Positions 10,478-18,442 of a DNA stretch of 64,000 nucleotides are shown here, piece after piece. The translations under genes and the position numbers were made by a program. The stretch's first letter is position 1. Each line of letters begins with the position of its first letter. The notes under the pieces are model-generated. The model saw only the letters and a list, made by a program, of their open reading frames with translations. It was not told the DNA's origin and ran no database searches. The stretch lies in the NCBI GenBank assembly GCA_963797175.1, contig CAWCOL010000009.1, positions 1,550,001-1,614,000 on the forward strand, given 5' to 3'. The stretch is from DATLLN01 sp963797175. Its GTDB lineage: Bacteria > Actinomycetota > Thermoleophilia > Gaiellales > JAICJC01.

Positions 10478-11186
10478 GTGGCGGACACACCCGCCGGCTC
10501 ACATGCTCATGCGCACACGTCCCCCGAGTCTCCCAGCTCGGCCGTCACGCGCTCCCGGTTCCTGAGCCTCTCCTCCGTCGGCCTCGGGGCCATGATCGGC
10601 GCCGTGATCGGCGTCCCGGCCGCCGCCTACGTGCTGGCGCCGGTCACCGAGGAATCGACCTTCCAGCCCGTGTTCCTGGGCAAGACGGACACGTTCACGG
10701 GCGAGACCGACTTCAAGCCGACCGCCGCGCAGTACGTCGAGGACCCGAAGCAGCCGTACACCAGCGCCGGGCCTGGCGTGGGTGCACTACACCGGCAAGG
10801 ACAACACGAACTGGCTCGCGTCGGACGCGATGTTCGTCGTCTTCTCGAACCGCTGCATGCACCTCGGCTGCCCGGTGCTCGCGACCAGCGTCGGCTTCGG
10901 CTGCCCGTGCCACGGCGGCCAGTACGACACGCAGGGCAAGCGCACGGCAGGCCCGCCGATCCGGCCGCTCGACCGCTTCCAGTGGGAGATCAAGAACCAG
11001 AACGAGCTGTGGATCACGCAGCGCTGGAGCGTGGACTTCGTCAACGGCAAGCTGACGTACTTCCCGGTCAAGATGCCCGGCCAGCCGGTGCAGGTGCCCG
11101 GCCCCAGCGTCGTGGCCGACAACGTGCCCGACATCCTCTACCCGAACGTCACCTACACCCACGGGCCGGTCCCGAAGCCCCAGTAG
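10478..11186 (+). CDS. qcrA: Rieske [2Fe-2S] subunit of a cytochrome bc-type complex, one frameshift
   Basis: Membrane-anchored Rieske protein. GTG 10478 follows AAGGAGG with 5-base spacing; upstream in-frame codons belong to the ubiD end. Residues about 30-55 (LSLSSVGLGAMIGAVIGVPAAAYVL) are the anchor. The cluster ligands are complete: CMHLGC, then CPCHGG. An extra base near 10771 (GCCGGGCCTGG, the same context as in hemB) breaks the frame between YTSAG and LAWVHYTGKDN. It passes electrons from quinol toward the cytochrome c domain encoded two genes downstream. The operon continues with 3-base and 0-base gaps. Confidence 0.93.
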
Positions 11187-11189
11187 CCG

Positions 11190-11906
11190 ATGCCGCTCCC
11201 CGCCCCCCCGAAGCCCGACCCCAAGCGGATGGTGCTCGCCAGCGAGGACTGGGTCGAGTACCGCACCGGCTTCCCCACGCTCCTCCGCAAGTTCCTGTTC
11301 CGCAAGGTGCCGCCGACCGGCTGGTACCACACGCTCGGCAGCTCCCTGCTGACCGTCTTCATCCTCCAGGCCACCACCGGGATCCTGCTGGCGATGAGCT
11401 ACGACCCGTCGCCGAACGGCGCCTACGAGTCGATCCGCTACATCACCGACGTGCAGACGTTCGGCTGGCTGATCCGCGGCATGCACAAGTGGGGCGCCTC
11501 GGTGATGGTGATCCTGCTCTTCCTGCACATGGGCCGCACGTTCTTCTACGGCGCGTACAAGTACCCGCGCGAGATGACGTGGCTGACCGGCGCCCTGATC
11601 TTCATCTCGGTGATGGGCATGGGCCTGACCGGCTACCTGCTGGTGTGGGACCAGCAGGCGTACTGGGCCTCGGTCGTGGCCGTCAACATCAACGGCACCG
11701 CCCCGGTGCTGGGGCCGTTCATCTCCAAGTTCCTGCTGGCCGGGCCGATCTTCAACAACCTCACGATCTCGCGGTTCTACTCGCTCCACATGCTGGCGAT
11801 ACCCACCGCCATCGTGGCGCTGATCTTCATCCACATGTGGCTGATCGTGAAGCTCGGCGTGACGCCCTGGCCGTCCCGGCCGGTCGAGAGCGAGTCCGAC
11901 CGCTAG
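11190..11906 (+). CDS. qcrB: Cytochrome b, N-terminal (b6-like) subunit
   Basis: 238 residues, the size of cytochrome b6 rather than full actinobacterial QcrB. The four-helix core has the paired heme histidines: GMHKWGASVMVILLFLHMGR and SRFYSLHMLAIPTAIVALIFIHMW. GYLLVWDQQAYWA precedes the third helix. It forms the quinol-oxidising membrane core together with the next gene. The frame is intact, the ATG lies 3 bases after the Rieske stop, and the stop abuts the next ATG, so all three are one transcript. Confidence 0.93.
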   Translation: MPLPAPPKPDPKRMVLASEDWVEYRTGFPTLLRKFLFRKVPPTGWYHTLGSSLLTVFILQATTGILLAMSYDPSPNGAYESIRYITDVQTFGWLIRGMHKWGASVMVILLFLHMGRTFFYGAYKYPREMTWLTGALIFISVMGMGLTGYLLVWDQQAYWASVVAVNINGTAPVLGPFISKFLLAGPIFNNLTISRFYSLHMLAIPTAIVALIFIHMWLIVKLGVTPWPSRPVESESDR

Positions 11907-12704
11907 ATGGCACGCAAGGTCATCAACCGGCGCGTCCGCTACGAGGCGGAGTACGCCGAGTCCAAGCGCGAGGGCCACGCGTTCTTCCCGTTCGCGATGT
12001 TCCACGACGTCGTCGTCAACCTGCTGATCGTGCTCCTTGTCGTGGTGATGGCGATCGTCTGGCACGCGACCTCCGGGCCGATCAACGCGGCGCACCCCGA
12101 CGGCGTGAACGGCTGGCTCGGCCCGCTCTACCAGGCCAAGGCCGACCCGGCGGTGCAGCAGACCGAGCCGCGGCCGGAGTGGTACTTCCTGTTCCTGTTC
12201 GAGCTCCTGCGGGTCTTCAAGGAGCCGTGGCAGCTGATCTTCGCCACGATCATCATCCCCACCATCCTGATGGTGCTGCTGATCGCGTGGCCGTTCCTGG
12301 ACACGGGCCGCGACCGGCGTCTGTCGCGGCGGCCGTGGGGCGTCGCGATCGGCCTTTCCACCGTGGCCATCCTGATCGCGCTGACGATCGCAGGCGGCGA
12401 GGCCCCGGGGACGGCGTCGGCGAGCTCCATCACCGGGAACCCGGCGTTCGACTCGCTGCCGGCGGCCGGCTACATCGCCGACGCGGGCTGCACGACCTGC
12501 CATAACTTCGGCGGCGGCGGCGGCAATATCGGGCCGTCCCTGGCCAACGGCGCCTTCGGCAACGACCCGGCCAAGATCAAGACCCAGATCGAGAACGGCG
12601 GCGGCGTGATGCCCGCGTTCAAGGGCAAGATCCCCGACTCCCAGATCGACGCGATCACCGCGTTCATCGTCGGGCTTGGCACCGGCAAGCCGCCCTCACA
12701 GTAG
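11907..12704 (+). CDS. Cytochrome b subunit IV-like protein fused to a C-terminal cytochrome c domain
   Basis: 265 residues. Residues about 20-160 are subunit IV-like, with hydrophobic helices and the Qo-site motif PEWYFLFLFELLR (the PEWY signature). A further helix (VAIGLSTVAILIALTIAG) leads to a c-type heme domain with CTTCH at about 195-199 and a likely axial Met in GGGVMPAFKGKIPDSQIDAI. Split cytochrome b with subunit IV fused to cytochrome c departs from the QcrABC layout of common actinobacteria, where QcrC is a separate diheme protein. It starts directly after the qcrB stop. Its TAG forms the first bases of the putative -10 of ubiX. Confidence 0.92.
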   Translation: MARKVINRRVRYEAEYAESKREGHAFFPFAMFHDVVVNLLIVLLVVVMAIVWHATSGPINAAHPDGVNGWLGPLYQAKADPAVQQTEPRPEWYFLFLFELLRVFKEPWQLIFATIIIPTILMVLLIAWPFLDTGRDRRLSRRPWGVAIGLSTVAILIALTIAGGEAPGTASASSITGNPAFDSLPAAGYIADAGCTTCHNFGGGGGNIGPSLANGAFGNDPAKIKTQIENGGGVMPAFKGKIPDSQIDAITAFIVGLGTGKPPSQ

Positions 12705-12707
12705 GCT
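12702..12707 (+). promoter_or_regulatory. Putative -10 (TAGGCT) of ubiX
   Basis: TAGGCT ends 7 bases before ATG 12715 and begins with the stop codon of the cytochrome gene, suggesting an internal leaderless promoter. Confidence 0.4.
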
Positions 12708-12714
12708 CCCGCCC

Positions 12715-13308
12715 ATGCGTGTGATGCTGGGGATCACCGGCGCGTCCGGCGCGCCCTATGCCGCCCGCATCCTGCGTGCCCTGGCGGACGCGGACGCGGA
12801 GGTCGGTCTGGTCGCCTCGGCGGCGGGCCGGCAGGTGATCGCGCTCGAGATCTACGGCGACCGCGCGATGGACGGCGCCGACGCGCTGGAGCGGTTCGTC
12901 GCCGACCACGGGCGGCCCGGGATGCGGATCTGGGGCGAGAAGGACTACTCGGCGCCGTACGCCTCCGGATCGGCGCGGACGGACGCCGTCGTCATCTGCC
13001 CGTGCTCGATGGCGACCGCCGGGACGATCACGACCGGCGCCGAGGCGAACCTCATCCACCGCGCGGCCGGCGTGCAGCTCAAGGAGCGGCGGAAGCTGGT
13101 GCTGGTGCCGCGGGAGACGCCGCTCTCGTCCATCCACCTGCGGAACCTTCTGACGCTGTGTGAGGCCGGGGCCGAGGTGATCGCGGCCATGCCCGGCTTC
13201 TACCACCTGCCGCAGACCATCGACGACCTGGTCGATTTCGTCGCCGGCAGGGTGATCGACGCGCTCGGCCTGGAGCTGACGCTGGCGCCGCGCTGGGGTG
13301 GATCGTGA
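12715..13308 (+). CDS. ubiX: UbiX-family flavin prenyltransferase (MqnL-like)
   Basis: 197 residues, the normal length. Makes prenylated FMN from FMN and dimethylallyl phosphate, the cofactor for the UbiD-type decarboxylase encoded at 8975. Signatures: MLGITGASGAPYAARIL (FMN phosphate site), DAVVICPCSMATAGTIT, HRAAGVQLKERRKLVLVPRETPLSSIHLRNLL and MPGFYHLPQTIDDLVDFVAGRVID. The frame is intact. Its TGA overlaps the GTG of menG (GTGA), so translation is coupled. In organisms with the futalosine route this gene family is called mqnL. Confidence 0.93.
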   Translation: MRVMLGITGASGAPYAARILRALADADAEVGLVASAAGRQVIALEIYGDRAMDGADALERFVADHGRPGMRIWGEKDYSAPYASGSARTDAVVICPCSMATAGTITTGAEANLIHRAAGVQLKERRKLVLVPRETPLSSIHLRNLLTLCEAGAEVIAAMPGFYHLPQTIDDLVDFVAGRVIDALGLELTLAPRWGGS

Positions 13309-13991
13309 GCGCCGAGCCCCGTCAGGTGCAGGAGATGTTCGACCGCATCTCGCCCAGCTACGACCGCATGAACCGGCTGATGAGCGGGGGGATGGACGGC
13401 GCCTGGCGGCGCCGCGCGGTGCGCGCGGCAGGCGCCGGGCCGGGAGACGCGGTGCTCGACGTCTGCTGTGGCACCGGCGACCTGGCGCTGGAGCTGCGCC
13501 GTGCGGTGGGGCCGTCCGGCCGCGTGGTCGGGCTGGACTTCTCGCCGCAGATGCTGGCGGTGGCGCGGGCCAAGTCGAGCGGCGTCGAGTGGATCGAGGG
13601 CGATGCGCTGGCCCTGCCGTTCGCCGACGACACGTTCGCAGCCGCGACCGTGGGCTGGGGCGTGCGCAACCTCTCCGACCGGCCCGGAGGCTTCCGCGAG
13701 ATGGCGCGCGTGGTGCGGCCCGGTGGCCACGTCGTCTGCCTGGAGATGAGCCAGCCGCCGGGCTGGGCGGCGCCGTTCGCGCACGTCTGGACCGACCGGG
13801 CGGTGCCCGTCCTGGGCCGGTTCGTCGCCGGGGACGCGGACGCCTACACGTACCTGCCCGAGTCGGCGCGCGCCTTCCCCGGTGCGCCTGAGCTGGCTGC
13901 GATCATGCGCTCGGCCGGGCTGGAGCGGGTCGGGTTCCGGCGGCTGATGACGGGCGTGGTCGCAATCCACGTGGGGACGGTGCCGGGATGA
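13305..13991 (+). CDS. menG: Demethylmenaquinone methyltransferase
   Basis: Last step of menaquinone synthesis: SAM-dependent C-methylation of demethylmenaquinone. 228 residues. UbiE/MenG signatures are present: VQEMFDRISPSYDRMNRLMS, VLDVCCGTGDLALEL (motif I), VGLDFSPQMLAVAR, ALALPFADDTFAAATVGWGVRNL (the GxGxRN block) and GGFREMARVVRPGGHVVCLEMS. The C-terminal substrate region is FAHVWTDRAVPVLGRFVAGDADAYTYLPES. GTG overlaps the ubiX stop, and its TGA overlaps the ATG of the polyprenyl synthase: a three-gene coupled unit. Confidence 0.93.
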   Translation: MSAEPRQVQEMFDRISPSYDRMNRLMSGGMDGAWRRRAVRAAGAGPGDAVLDVCCGTGDLALELRRAVGPSGRVVGLDFSPQMLAVARAKSSGVEWIEGDALALPFADDTFAAATVGWGVRNLSDRPGGFREMARVVRPGGHVVCLEMSQPPGWAAPFAHVWTDRAVPVLGRFVAGDADAYTYLPESARAFPGAPELAAIMRSAGLERVGFRRLMTGVVAIHVGTVPG

Positions 13992-14938
13992 GCCTGACGA
14001 CGCCGGCCCATGCCGCGTTCGTCGAGCGGGTCGAGCAGCGGCTGTCGGCCGCCGTCGGTGCCGACCAGGGCGCCGTGGCGGTTGCCGCCTCGCGCACGCT
14101 GCGCTCCGGCGGCAAGCGGCTGCGGCCCCTGCTCGTCCACCTGTGCGCGCCCGCCGCGGCGGCCGAGCGCGAGTCGCTCGTCATCGCCGGGTGCGCCGTC
14201 GAGTTGATCCACATGGCGACGCTGGTGCACGACGACCAGCTCGACCGGGCGTCGCTGCGGCGCGGCCGCCCGACGGTATGGGCGACCGAGGGCGAGCTGG
14301 TGGCGACGGCGACCGGCGACTACCTCTTCGCGCGGGCGTTCGGCGAGCTGGTCGAGACGGGCGACCTGGGTGCGGTGACGCTCCTGGCGGACGCCTGCCT
14401 CGCGCTCGCCCGCGGCGAGATCATGCAGCGCGCCCAGGCCGGCGTCGTCACGACGACCGTCGAGGAGTACCTCGAGCGGTGCCGGCTGAAGACGGGCCGC
14501 CTGTTCTCGGCCGCGGCGATGCTGGGCGCGCGGCTGGGCGGCCTCGACGAGGAGGAGCAGCGGACGGTCGGGCGGTTCGCCGAGTCGCTGGGCCTGGCGT
14601 TCCAGATCGCCGACGACATCCTCGACTGCGACGGCGACCCGGACACGACCGGCAAGCCGCTGGGCACCGACCTGCTGGACGGCACGGTGTCGCTGCCGCT
14701 GATCCTGGCCGCGGAGCGCGATGCCGACGTGCGCGCGGTGATCGCCCGCGGCGCCGGCCCGCCCGACGTCCTGCCGACGCTGCACCGCGTGATCGTCAGC
14801 GGGGCCGTGGACGAGGCCGGCGAGCACGCCCGCCGCCACGCGGCCGACGCCGATGCGGCGCTCGACGCGCTGGAGGGCCGGCTCGACACGGCGCTGCTCC
14901 GCGAGGCCGCCCAGGTGGCCGTTGACCGCCGGCGGTAG
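13988..14938 (+). CDS. trans-Polyprenyl diphosphate synthase
   Basis: 316 residues. Elongates isoprenyl diphosphate chains, here most likely for the menaquinone side chain. Both aspartate-rich motifs are present: LVHDDQLDRASLRRGRPT (first, DDxxD) and FQIADDILDCDGDPDTTGKPLGTDL (second). Other signatures: LRSGGKRLRPLL, GDYLFARAF and KTGRLFSAAAMLGA. Chain length cannot be set confidently by eye. ATG overlaps the menG TGA. The second inverted repeat copy begins 16 bases after its stop. Confidence 0.93.
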   Translation: MSLTTPAHAAFVERVEQRLSAAVGADQGAVAVAASRTLRSGGKRLRPLLVHLCAPAAAAERESLVIAGCAVELIHMATLVHDDQLDRASLRRGRPTVWATEGELVATATGDYLFARAFGELVETGDLGAVTLLADACLALARGEIMQRAQAGVVTTTVEEYLERCRLKTGRLFSAAAMLGARLGGLDEEEQRTVGRFAESLGLAFQIADDILDCDGDPDTTGKPLGTDLLDGTVSLPLILAAERDADVRAVIARGAGPPDVLPTLHRVIVSGAVDEAGEHARRHAADADAALDALEGRLDTALLREAAQVAVDRRR

Positions 14939-14953
14939 CCAGCGGCCGGAACG

Positions 14954-15172
14954 GTCACGCCTTCGTCACCGGACCGTGTCGGAACTCCGGATCGGCCGTG
15001 TTTGGTGTCCGGTACCGTGCCGGACACCGTACCGGACACCCCGTGAGATCGGCCTGGTTGACAGGAATCCGCCCGTCACGGATCCGTCACGCCTTCCACT
15101 CTGAGACGTCACGACTTTCCGGATCGGCTGTGAGAGGGGTCTGGCACGGTGCCAGACCCCGTGCCGGGCCCG
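14954..15172 (-). repeat. 219-bp intergenic repeat, copy 2 (inverted relative to copy 1)
   Basis: Reverse complement of the 5894-6112 element with identical geometry. Core B' is at 15004-15040 (GGTGTCCGGTAC, C, GTGCCGGACACC, GTACCGGACACC). Core A' is at 15136-15172 (GGGGTCTGGCAC, G, GTGCCAGACCCC, then a degenerate third arm GTGCCGGGCCCG). The 95-base spacers of the two copies match at about 69 of 95 positions without gaps. Like copy 1 it lies between convergent gene ends (stops at 14938 and 15190). Confidence 0.9.
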
Positions 15173-15189
15173 GATGGAGACGCCCGCCG

Positions 15190-16531
15190 TCAGCCGGTGA
15201 ACGGCCGCACGTACGGCGACGTGTTGAGCAGTGCGAGCTGCGCCCGGCCGTCCAGCTCGCGGTCGAAGCGGAGCCGCTCGGGGCTCCACGCCGCCTTGCC
15301 GACGCGGAAGGCGCCGTCCTCTGCGGGCGTCAGCGGCAGCTCGTCGCCGTCGGCGACGACCAGCGGCTCGCCGCCGCGCGCCGCCACGCGCAGCGTCGGC
15401 TCCCACGGATCGTGTGAGCGGAAGAGGCCGCAGCGGCCCGCCCACCCGGCCGGCGGCTCGGCGTCGAGGGTTGCCAGGTCGGCGGTGTCATCCAGATCCG
15501 CCAGGTCGGGCTCGGGCGCGTCCGGGTCGGCCAGCAGCGCGACCGCGAACTCGGCCAGCTGGCGCTGGCCGCCGCGGCCGTTCGCGAAGGCGACCGCGCC
15601 CACACCCAGGTCGAGATCGCCCCACATGTGCGCGTGGTGGCCGATCATTCCGCCGCTGTGGCCGATCTGGACGCGCCCGTCCACCGCCCGCACGTCCAGC
15701 GCATAGCCGTAGTCGACGCCCTCGTCCTCGCCGTTGTCCACGTAGGGCCGCGTCATCAGCTCGAACGAGGCCGGGTCGAGGATGCCCGCCCCCCGATTCA
15801 GCAGCATCCGCAGGTACGCCGCCAGGTCGCCGGCCGCCGCGCACACGCTGCCATCCGGCGCGCCGTACTCGATCCACACCGCCGGCGCGAGCGGATCGCC
15901 GCGCCGCCACGGCAGGTCGTCGTGCAGCGCCGCGTGGCCCACGGCGATCCGGCCGCGCATCCCGTTGCGGGTGTCCGGCTCGGAGTCGGCCATCCGGAGC
16001 GGCTCCAGGATCATCCGCCGGTAGGTCGCCGCGTACGGCTCGCCGGTGAGCGACTCCAGCAGGTAGCCGAGCGCCTGGTAGCCCACGTTCGAGTACCAGA
16101 ACCGCCCGCCGGGTGGGTTGACGTGCGTCCGCGCCAGCTCCATCACCGACAGCGGCGAGGTCGGCATCCCCTCGACCCCGGCGATCAGTCCGCCGGTGTG
16201 CGTGAGCAGGTGGTGCGGGGTGACGCTCATCGACCGGGAACCAGGGCAGCATCGACCGCAGCTCGCGGTGCAGGTCGAGGCGGCCCTCCTCGACCATCCG
16301 CAGCAGGCCTATCGCGGTGAACGACTTCGAGATCGAGCCGATCTGAAACAGCGTGTCCGTCTCCACCGGCCGCTGCGCCGCCGGGTCGGCGAACCCGTAG
16401 CAGCGCACCGCGAGCGGCCCCTCCCGGTCGGTGACGGCGAGCGCCAGACCCGGCGTCGACCCCGCCTCGAGCACGCGCCGGGCGAGACGGTCGAGGCGCT
16501 CGTCGACCGCGGGCTCGAGTCCGTCTCGCAT
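15190..16531 (-). CDS. Serine hydrolase of the beta-lactamase/penicillin-binding protein (class C) fold, one frameshift
   Basis: About 447 residues. The three class C motifs are present: SISK (SxxK nucleophile) in FQIGSISKSFTAIG, YSN in RFWYSNVGYQALG, and HSGG in VQIGHSGGMIGHHAHMW. The C-terminal third is an extra beta-rich domain typical of esterase-like members. No clear signal peptide is seen, so it is probably a cytoplasmic esterase or peptidase rather than a resistance beta-lactamase. A shift near 16229 separates LPWF from VTPHHLLTHTGGL. Start ATG 16531 has TAACCT 6 bases upstream and is divergent from mqnE. Confidence 0.87.
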
Positions 16532-16537
16532 CGGCCC

Positions 16538-16562
16538 AGGTTACCGGTGGCGCCGGTAGACT
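16538..16562. promoter_or_regulatory. Divergent -10 elements for the serine hydrolase and mqnE
   Basis: On the minus strand TAACCT (16543-16538) ends 6 bases before ATG 16531. On the plus strand TAGACT (16557-16562) ends 9 bases before the mqnE ATG at 16572. Both have the leaderless spacing seen elsewhere in the window. Confidence 0.45.
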
Positions 16563-16571
16563 GCGCCCAGT

Positions 16572-17678
16572 ATGGCCACCGCCGCCCGCCTCGACACGCT
16601 CGCGCCGATCAGGGACAAGGTGCACGCCGGGGAGCGGCTCGACCTCGACGACGGGGTCGCCCTGCTCGAGTCCGATGACCTGACCGCGCTGGGCGAGCTG
16701 GCCGACACGGCCCGCCGGCTGCGGGGCGGCGGCGACGAGGTCTTCTTCGTCAACAACCTGTACCTGAACCACACGAACGTGTGCCGGGTCAAGTGCAAGT
16801 TCTGCGCTTTCGCCCAGACCGCCAAGCAGCAGGGCTCGTACACGTGGGACATCGGCGACCTGGTCGGCCACGCGGTCGAGGTGCACGAGCGCGAGCACTA
16901 CTCCGAGATCCACATGGTCGGCGGCGAGAGCCCGCACCTCGACTACAGCTACTACCCCGACCTGACACGCGCGCTGCACGAGGCGCTGCCGGACGTCCAC
17001 CTGAAGCTGTTCACGGCCTCCGAGGTGCACCACATGCACAAGCTCTCGGGCAAGCCGAAGCCCGAGATCCTGGCCGAGCTGAAGGACGCCGGCCTGGGCT
17101 CGCTGCCCGGCGGCGGCGCCGAGGTCTTCGCCGACCGCGTCCGCAGGCTGATCGCGCCCGGCAAGGAGCACCCGGACGAGTGGATCGCGACGCACCGGGC
17201 CGCGCACGCGCTGGGCATGCCGACGCACTGCACGATGCTCTACGGCCACGTCGAGAACTTCGAGGAGCGCATCGACCACCTGCTGCGGCTGCGCGACCTG
17301 CAGGATGAGACGGGTGGCTTCCTGGCCTTCATCCCGCTGCCGTTCCACCCGGAGAACACGGTGTTCGAGCGGCGCGGCTGGCGGTTCTCGACCGGCTTCG
17401 ACGACCTCAAGATGCAGGCCGTCTCGCGGCTGATGCTCGACAACATCGAGAACATCAAGGCGTACTGGATCATGATCTCGACGCCGCTGGCGCAGATCGC
17501 CCTGCACTACGGCGCGAACGACATCCAGGGCACGGTGATGGAGGAGAAGATCGCCCACGCCGCCGGCGCCGTGACGCCGCAGGAGGAGAAGATCAACGAC
17601 CTCGTCAGCCTGATCCGCGACGCCGGGCGCATCCCCGTGCAGCGCGACTCCCTCTACAACGTCGTGCAGCGGTTTTGA
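16572..17678 (+). CDS. mqnE: Aminodeoxyfutalosine synthase (radical SAM)
   Basis: 368 residues. Radical SAM enzyme joining 3-enolpyruvyl-oxybenzoate with SAM to give 6-amino-6-deoxyfutalosine. The [4Fe-4S] cysteines are C71, C75 and C78 in NVCRVKCKFCAFAQ, preceded by FVNNLYLNHT, the MqnE rather than MqnC context. Other blocks: EIHMVGGESPHLDYSYY, AELKDAGLGSLPGGGAEVF, HCTMLYGHVENFEERIDHL, FIPLPFHPENT and DNIENIKAYWIMIS. The frame is intact. Its TGA overlaps the TTG start of mqnA, consistent with consecutive pathway steps. Confidence 0.94.
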   Translation: MATAARLDTLAPIRDKVHAGERLDLDDGVALLESDDLTALGELADTARRLRGGGDEVFFVNNLYLNHTNVCRVKCKFCAFAQTAKQQGSYTWDIGDLVGHAVEVHEREHYSEIHMVGGESPHLDYSYYPDLTRALHEALPDVHLKLFTASEVHHMHKLSGKPKPEILAELKDAGLGSLPGGGAEVFADRVRRLIAPGKEHPDEWIATHRAAHALGMPTHCTMLYGHVENFEERIDHLLRLRDLQDETGGFLAFIPLPFHPENTVFERRGWRFSTGFDDLKMQAVSRLMLDNIENIKAYWIMISTPLAQIALHYGANDIQGTVMEEKIAHAAGAVTPQEEKINDLVSLIRDAGRIPVQRDSLYNVVQRF

Positions 17679-18442
17679 TCCGGCTCGGCCGCATCTCCTA
17701 CGCCAATATGGCGCCGGCGTTCTACGAGCTCGAGGGTGAGGGCTTCAGCCAGGTCTCGGGCGTCCCCACCGAGCTGAACCGGCTGCTGCTGGAGGGCGAG
17801 ATCGACGTCGCCCCCATCTCCTCCATCGTCTACGCGCGCAACGCCGACAAGCTGCGCCTGCTGCCGCAGCTCTGCGTTGCCTCCGAAGGCGCCGTGGACT
17901 CGATCCAGCTGATCACCCGAAAGCCGCTCGACCAGGTGCGCAGCGTCGCCGTCACGCCGGAGAGCGCGACGTCCGTGGTGCTGACCCGCGTGCTGCTGGG
18001 CGAGGTCGACCTGGTGCCGCTGGGCGAGCCGGCCGACGCGCGCATGCTGATCGGCGACTCCGCGCTGCGCAGCGCGTTCGAGGATCCGACGCCGCACTAC
18101 GACCTGGGCCGGCTGTGGGGCGAGCGCACCGGGCTGCCGATGGTCTTCGCCGTCTGGGCGTGCCGCGACGGCGTCGAGGGGCTGGAGCAGCTCGAGCGCG
18201 CGCACCTGCGCTCGCTGGCGCTGTCGCGCTCCGAGCCGGAGGCGCTGGCGCTGCGCGCATCGCAGGAGTACGGCTGGCCGCCCGGCTTCCTGGCCCGCTA
18301 CTTCGAGAAGCTTCGCTATCACTTCGGGCCGCGCGAGCGCCAGGGCGCAACGCGGTTCTTCGAGCTCGCCCACCTCGCGGGGGAGCTCGACCGGGTGCCC
18401 GAGCTGCGGTTCGTCGAGTACGAGCCGGTCACGCTGGGCTGA
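17675..18442 (+). CDS. mqnA: Chorismate dehydratase
   Basis: 255 residues. First step of the futalosine menaquinone route, dehydrating chorismate to 3-enolpyruvyl-oxybenzoate. It has a periplasmic-binding-protein-like fold: LGRISYANMAPAFYEL at the start, PTELNRLLLEGEIDVAPISSIVYARN, LITRKPLDQVRSVAVTPESATSVVL and a late YDLGRLWGERTGLPMVFAVW. TTG start at 17675 overlaps the mqnE stop (TTGA). The last 14 bases overlap the convergent PhoD-like gene. mqnB and mqnD are not in the window. Confidence 0.93.
   Translation: MIRLGRISYANMAPAFYELEGEGFSQVSGVPTELNRLLLEGEIDVAPISSIVYARNADKLRLLPQLCVASEGAVDSIQLITRKPLDQVRSVAVTPESATSVVLTRVLLGEVDLVPLGEPADARMLIGDSALRSAFEDPTPHYDLGRLWGERTGLPMVFAVWACRDGVEGLEQLERAHLRSLALSRSEPEALALRASQEYGWPPGFLARYFEKLRYHFGPRERQGATRFFELAHLAGELDRVPELRFVEYEPVTLG

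Noticed and set aside
10713..12503. Long minus-strand open frame opposite the cytochrome bc genes
   Set aside because: Translation is His/Arg/Asp-rich and featureless, while the plus strand encodes complete Rieske, PEWY and CxxCH motifs.
15190..16531. Antibiotic-resistance beta-lactamase
   Set aside because: No export signal is visible, and the extra C-terminal domain fits esterase/peptidase-like class C family members.
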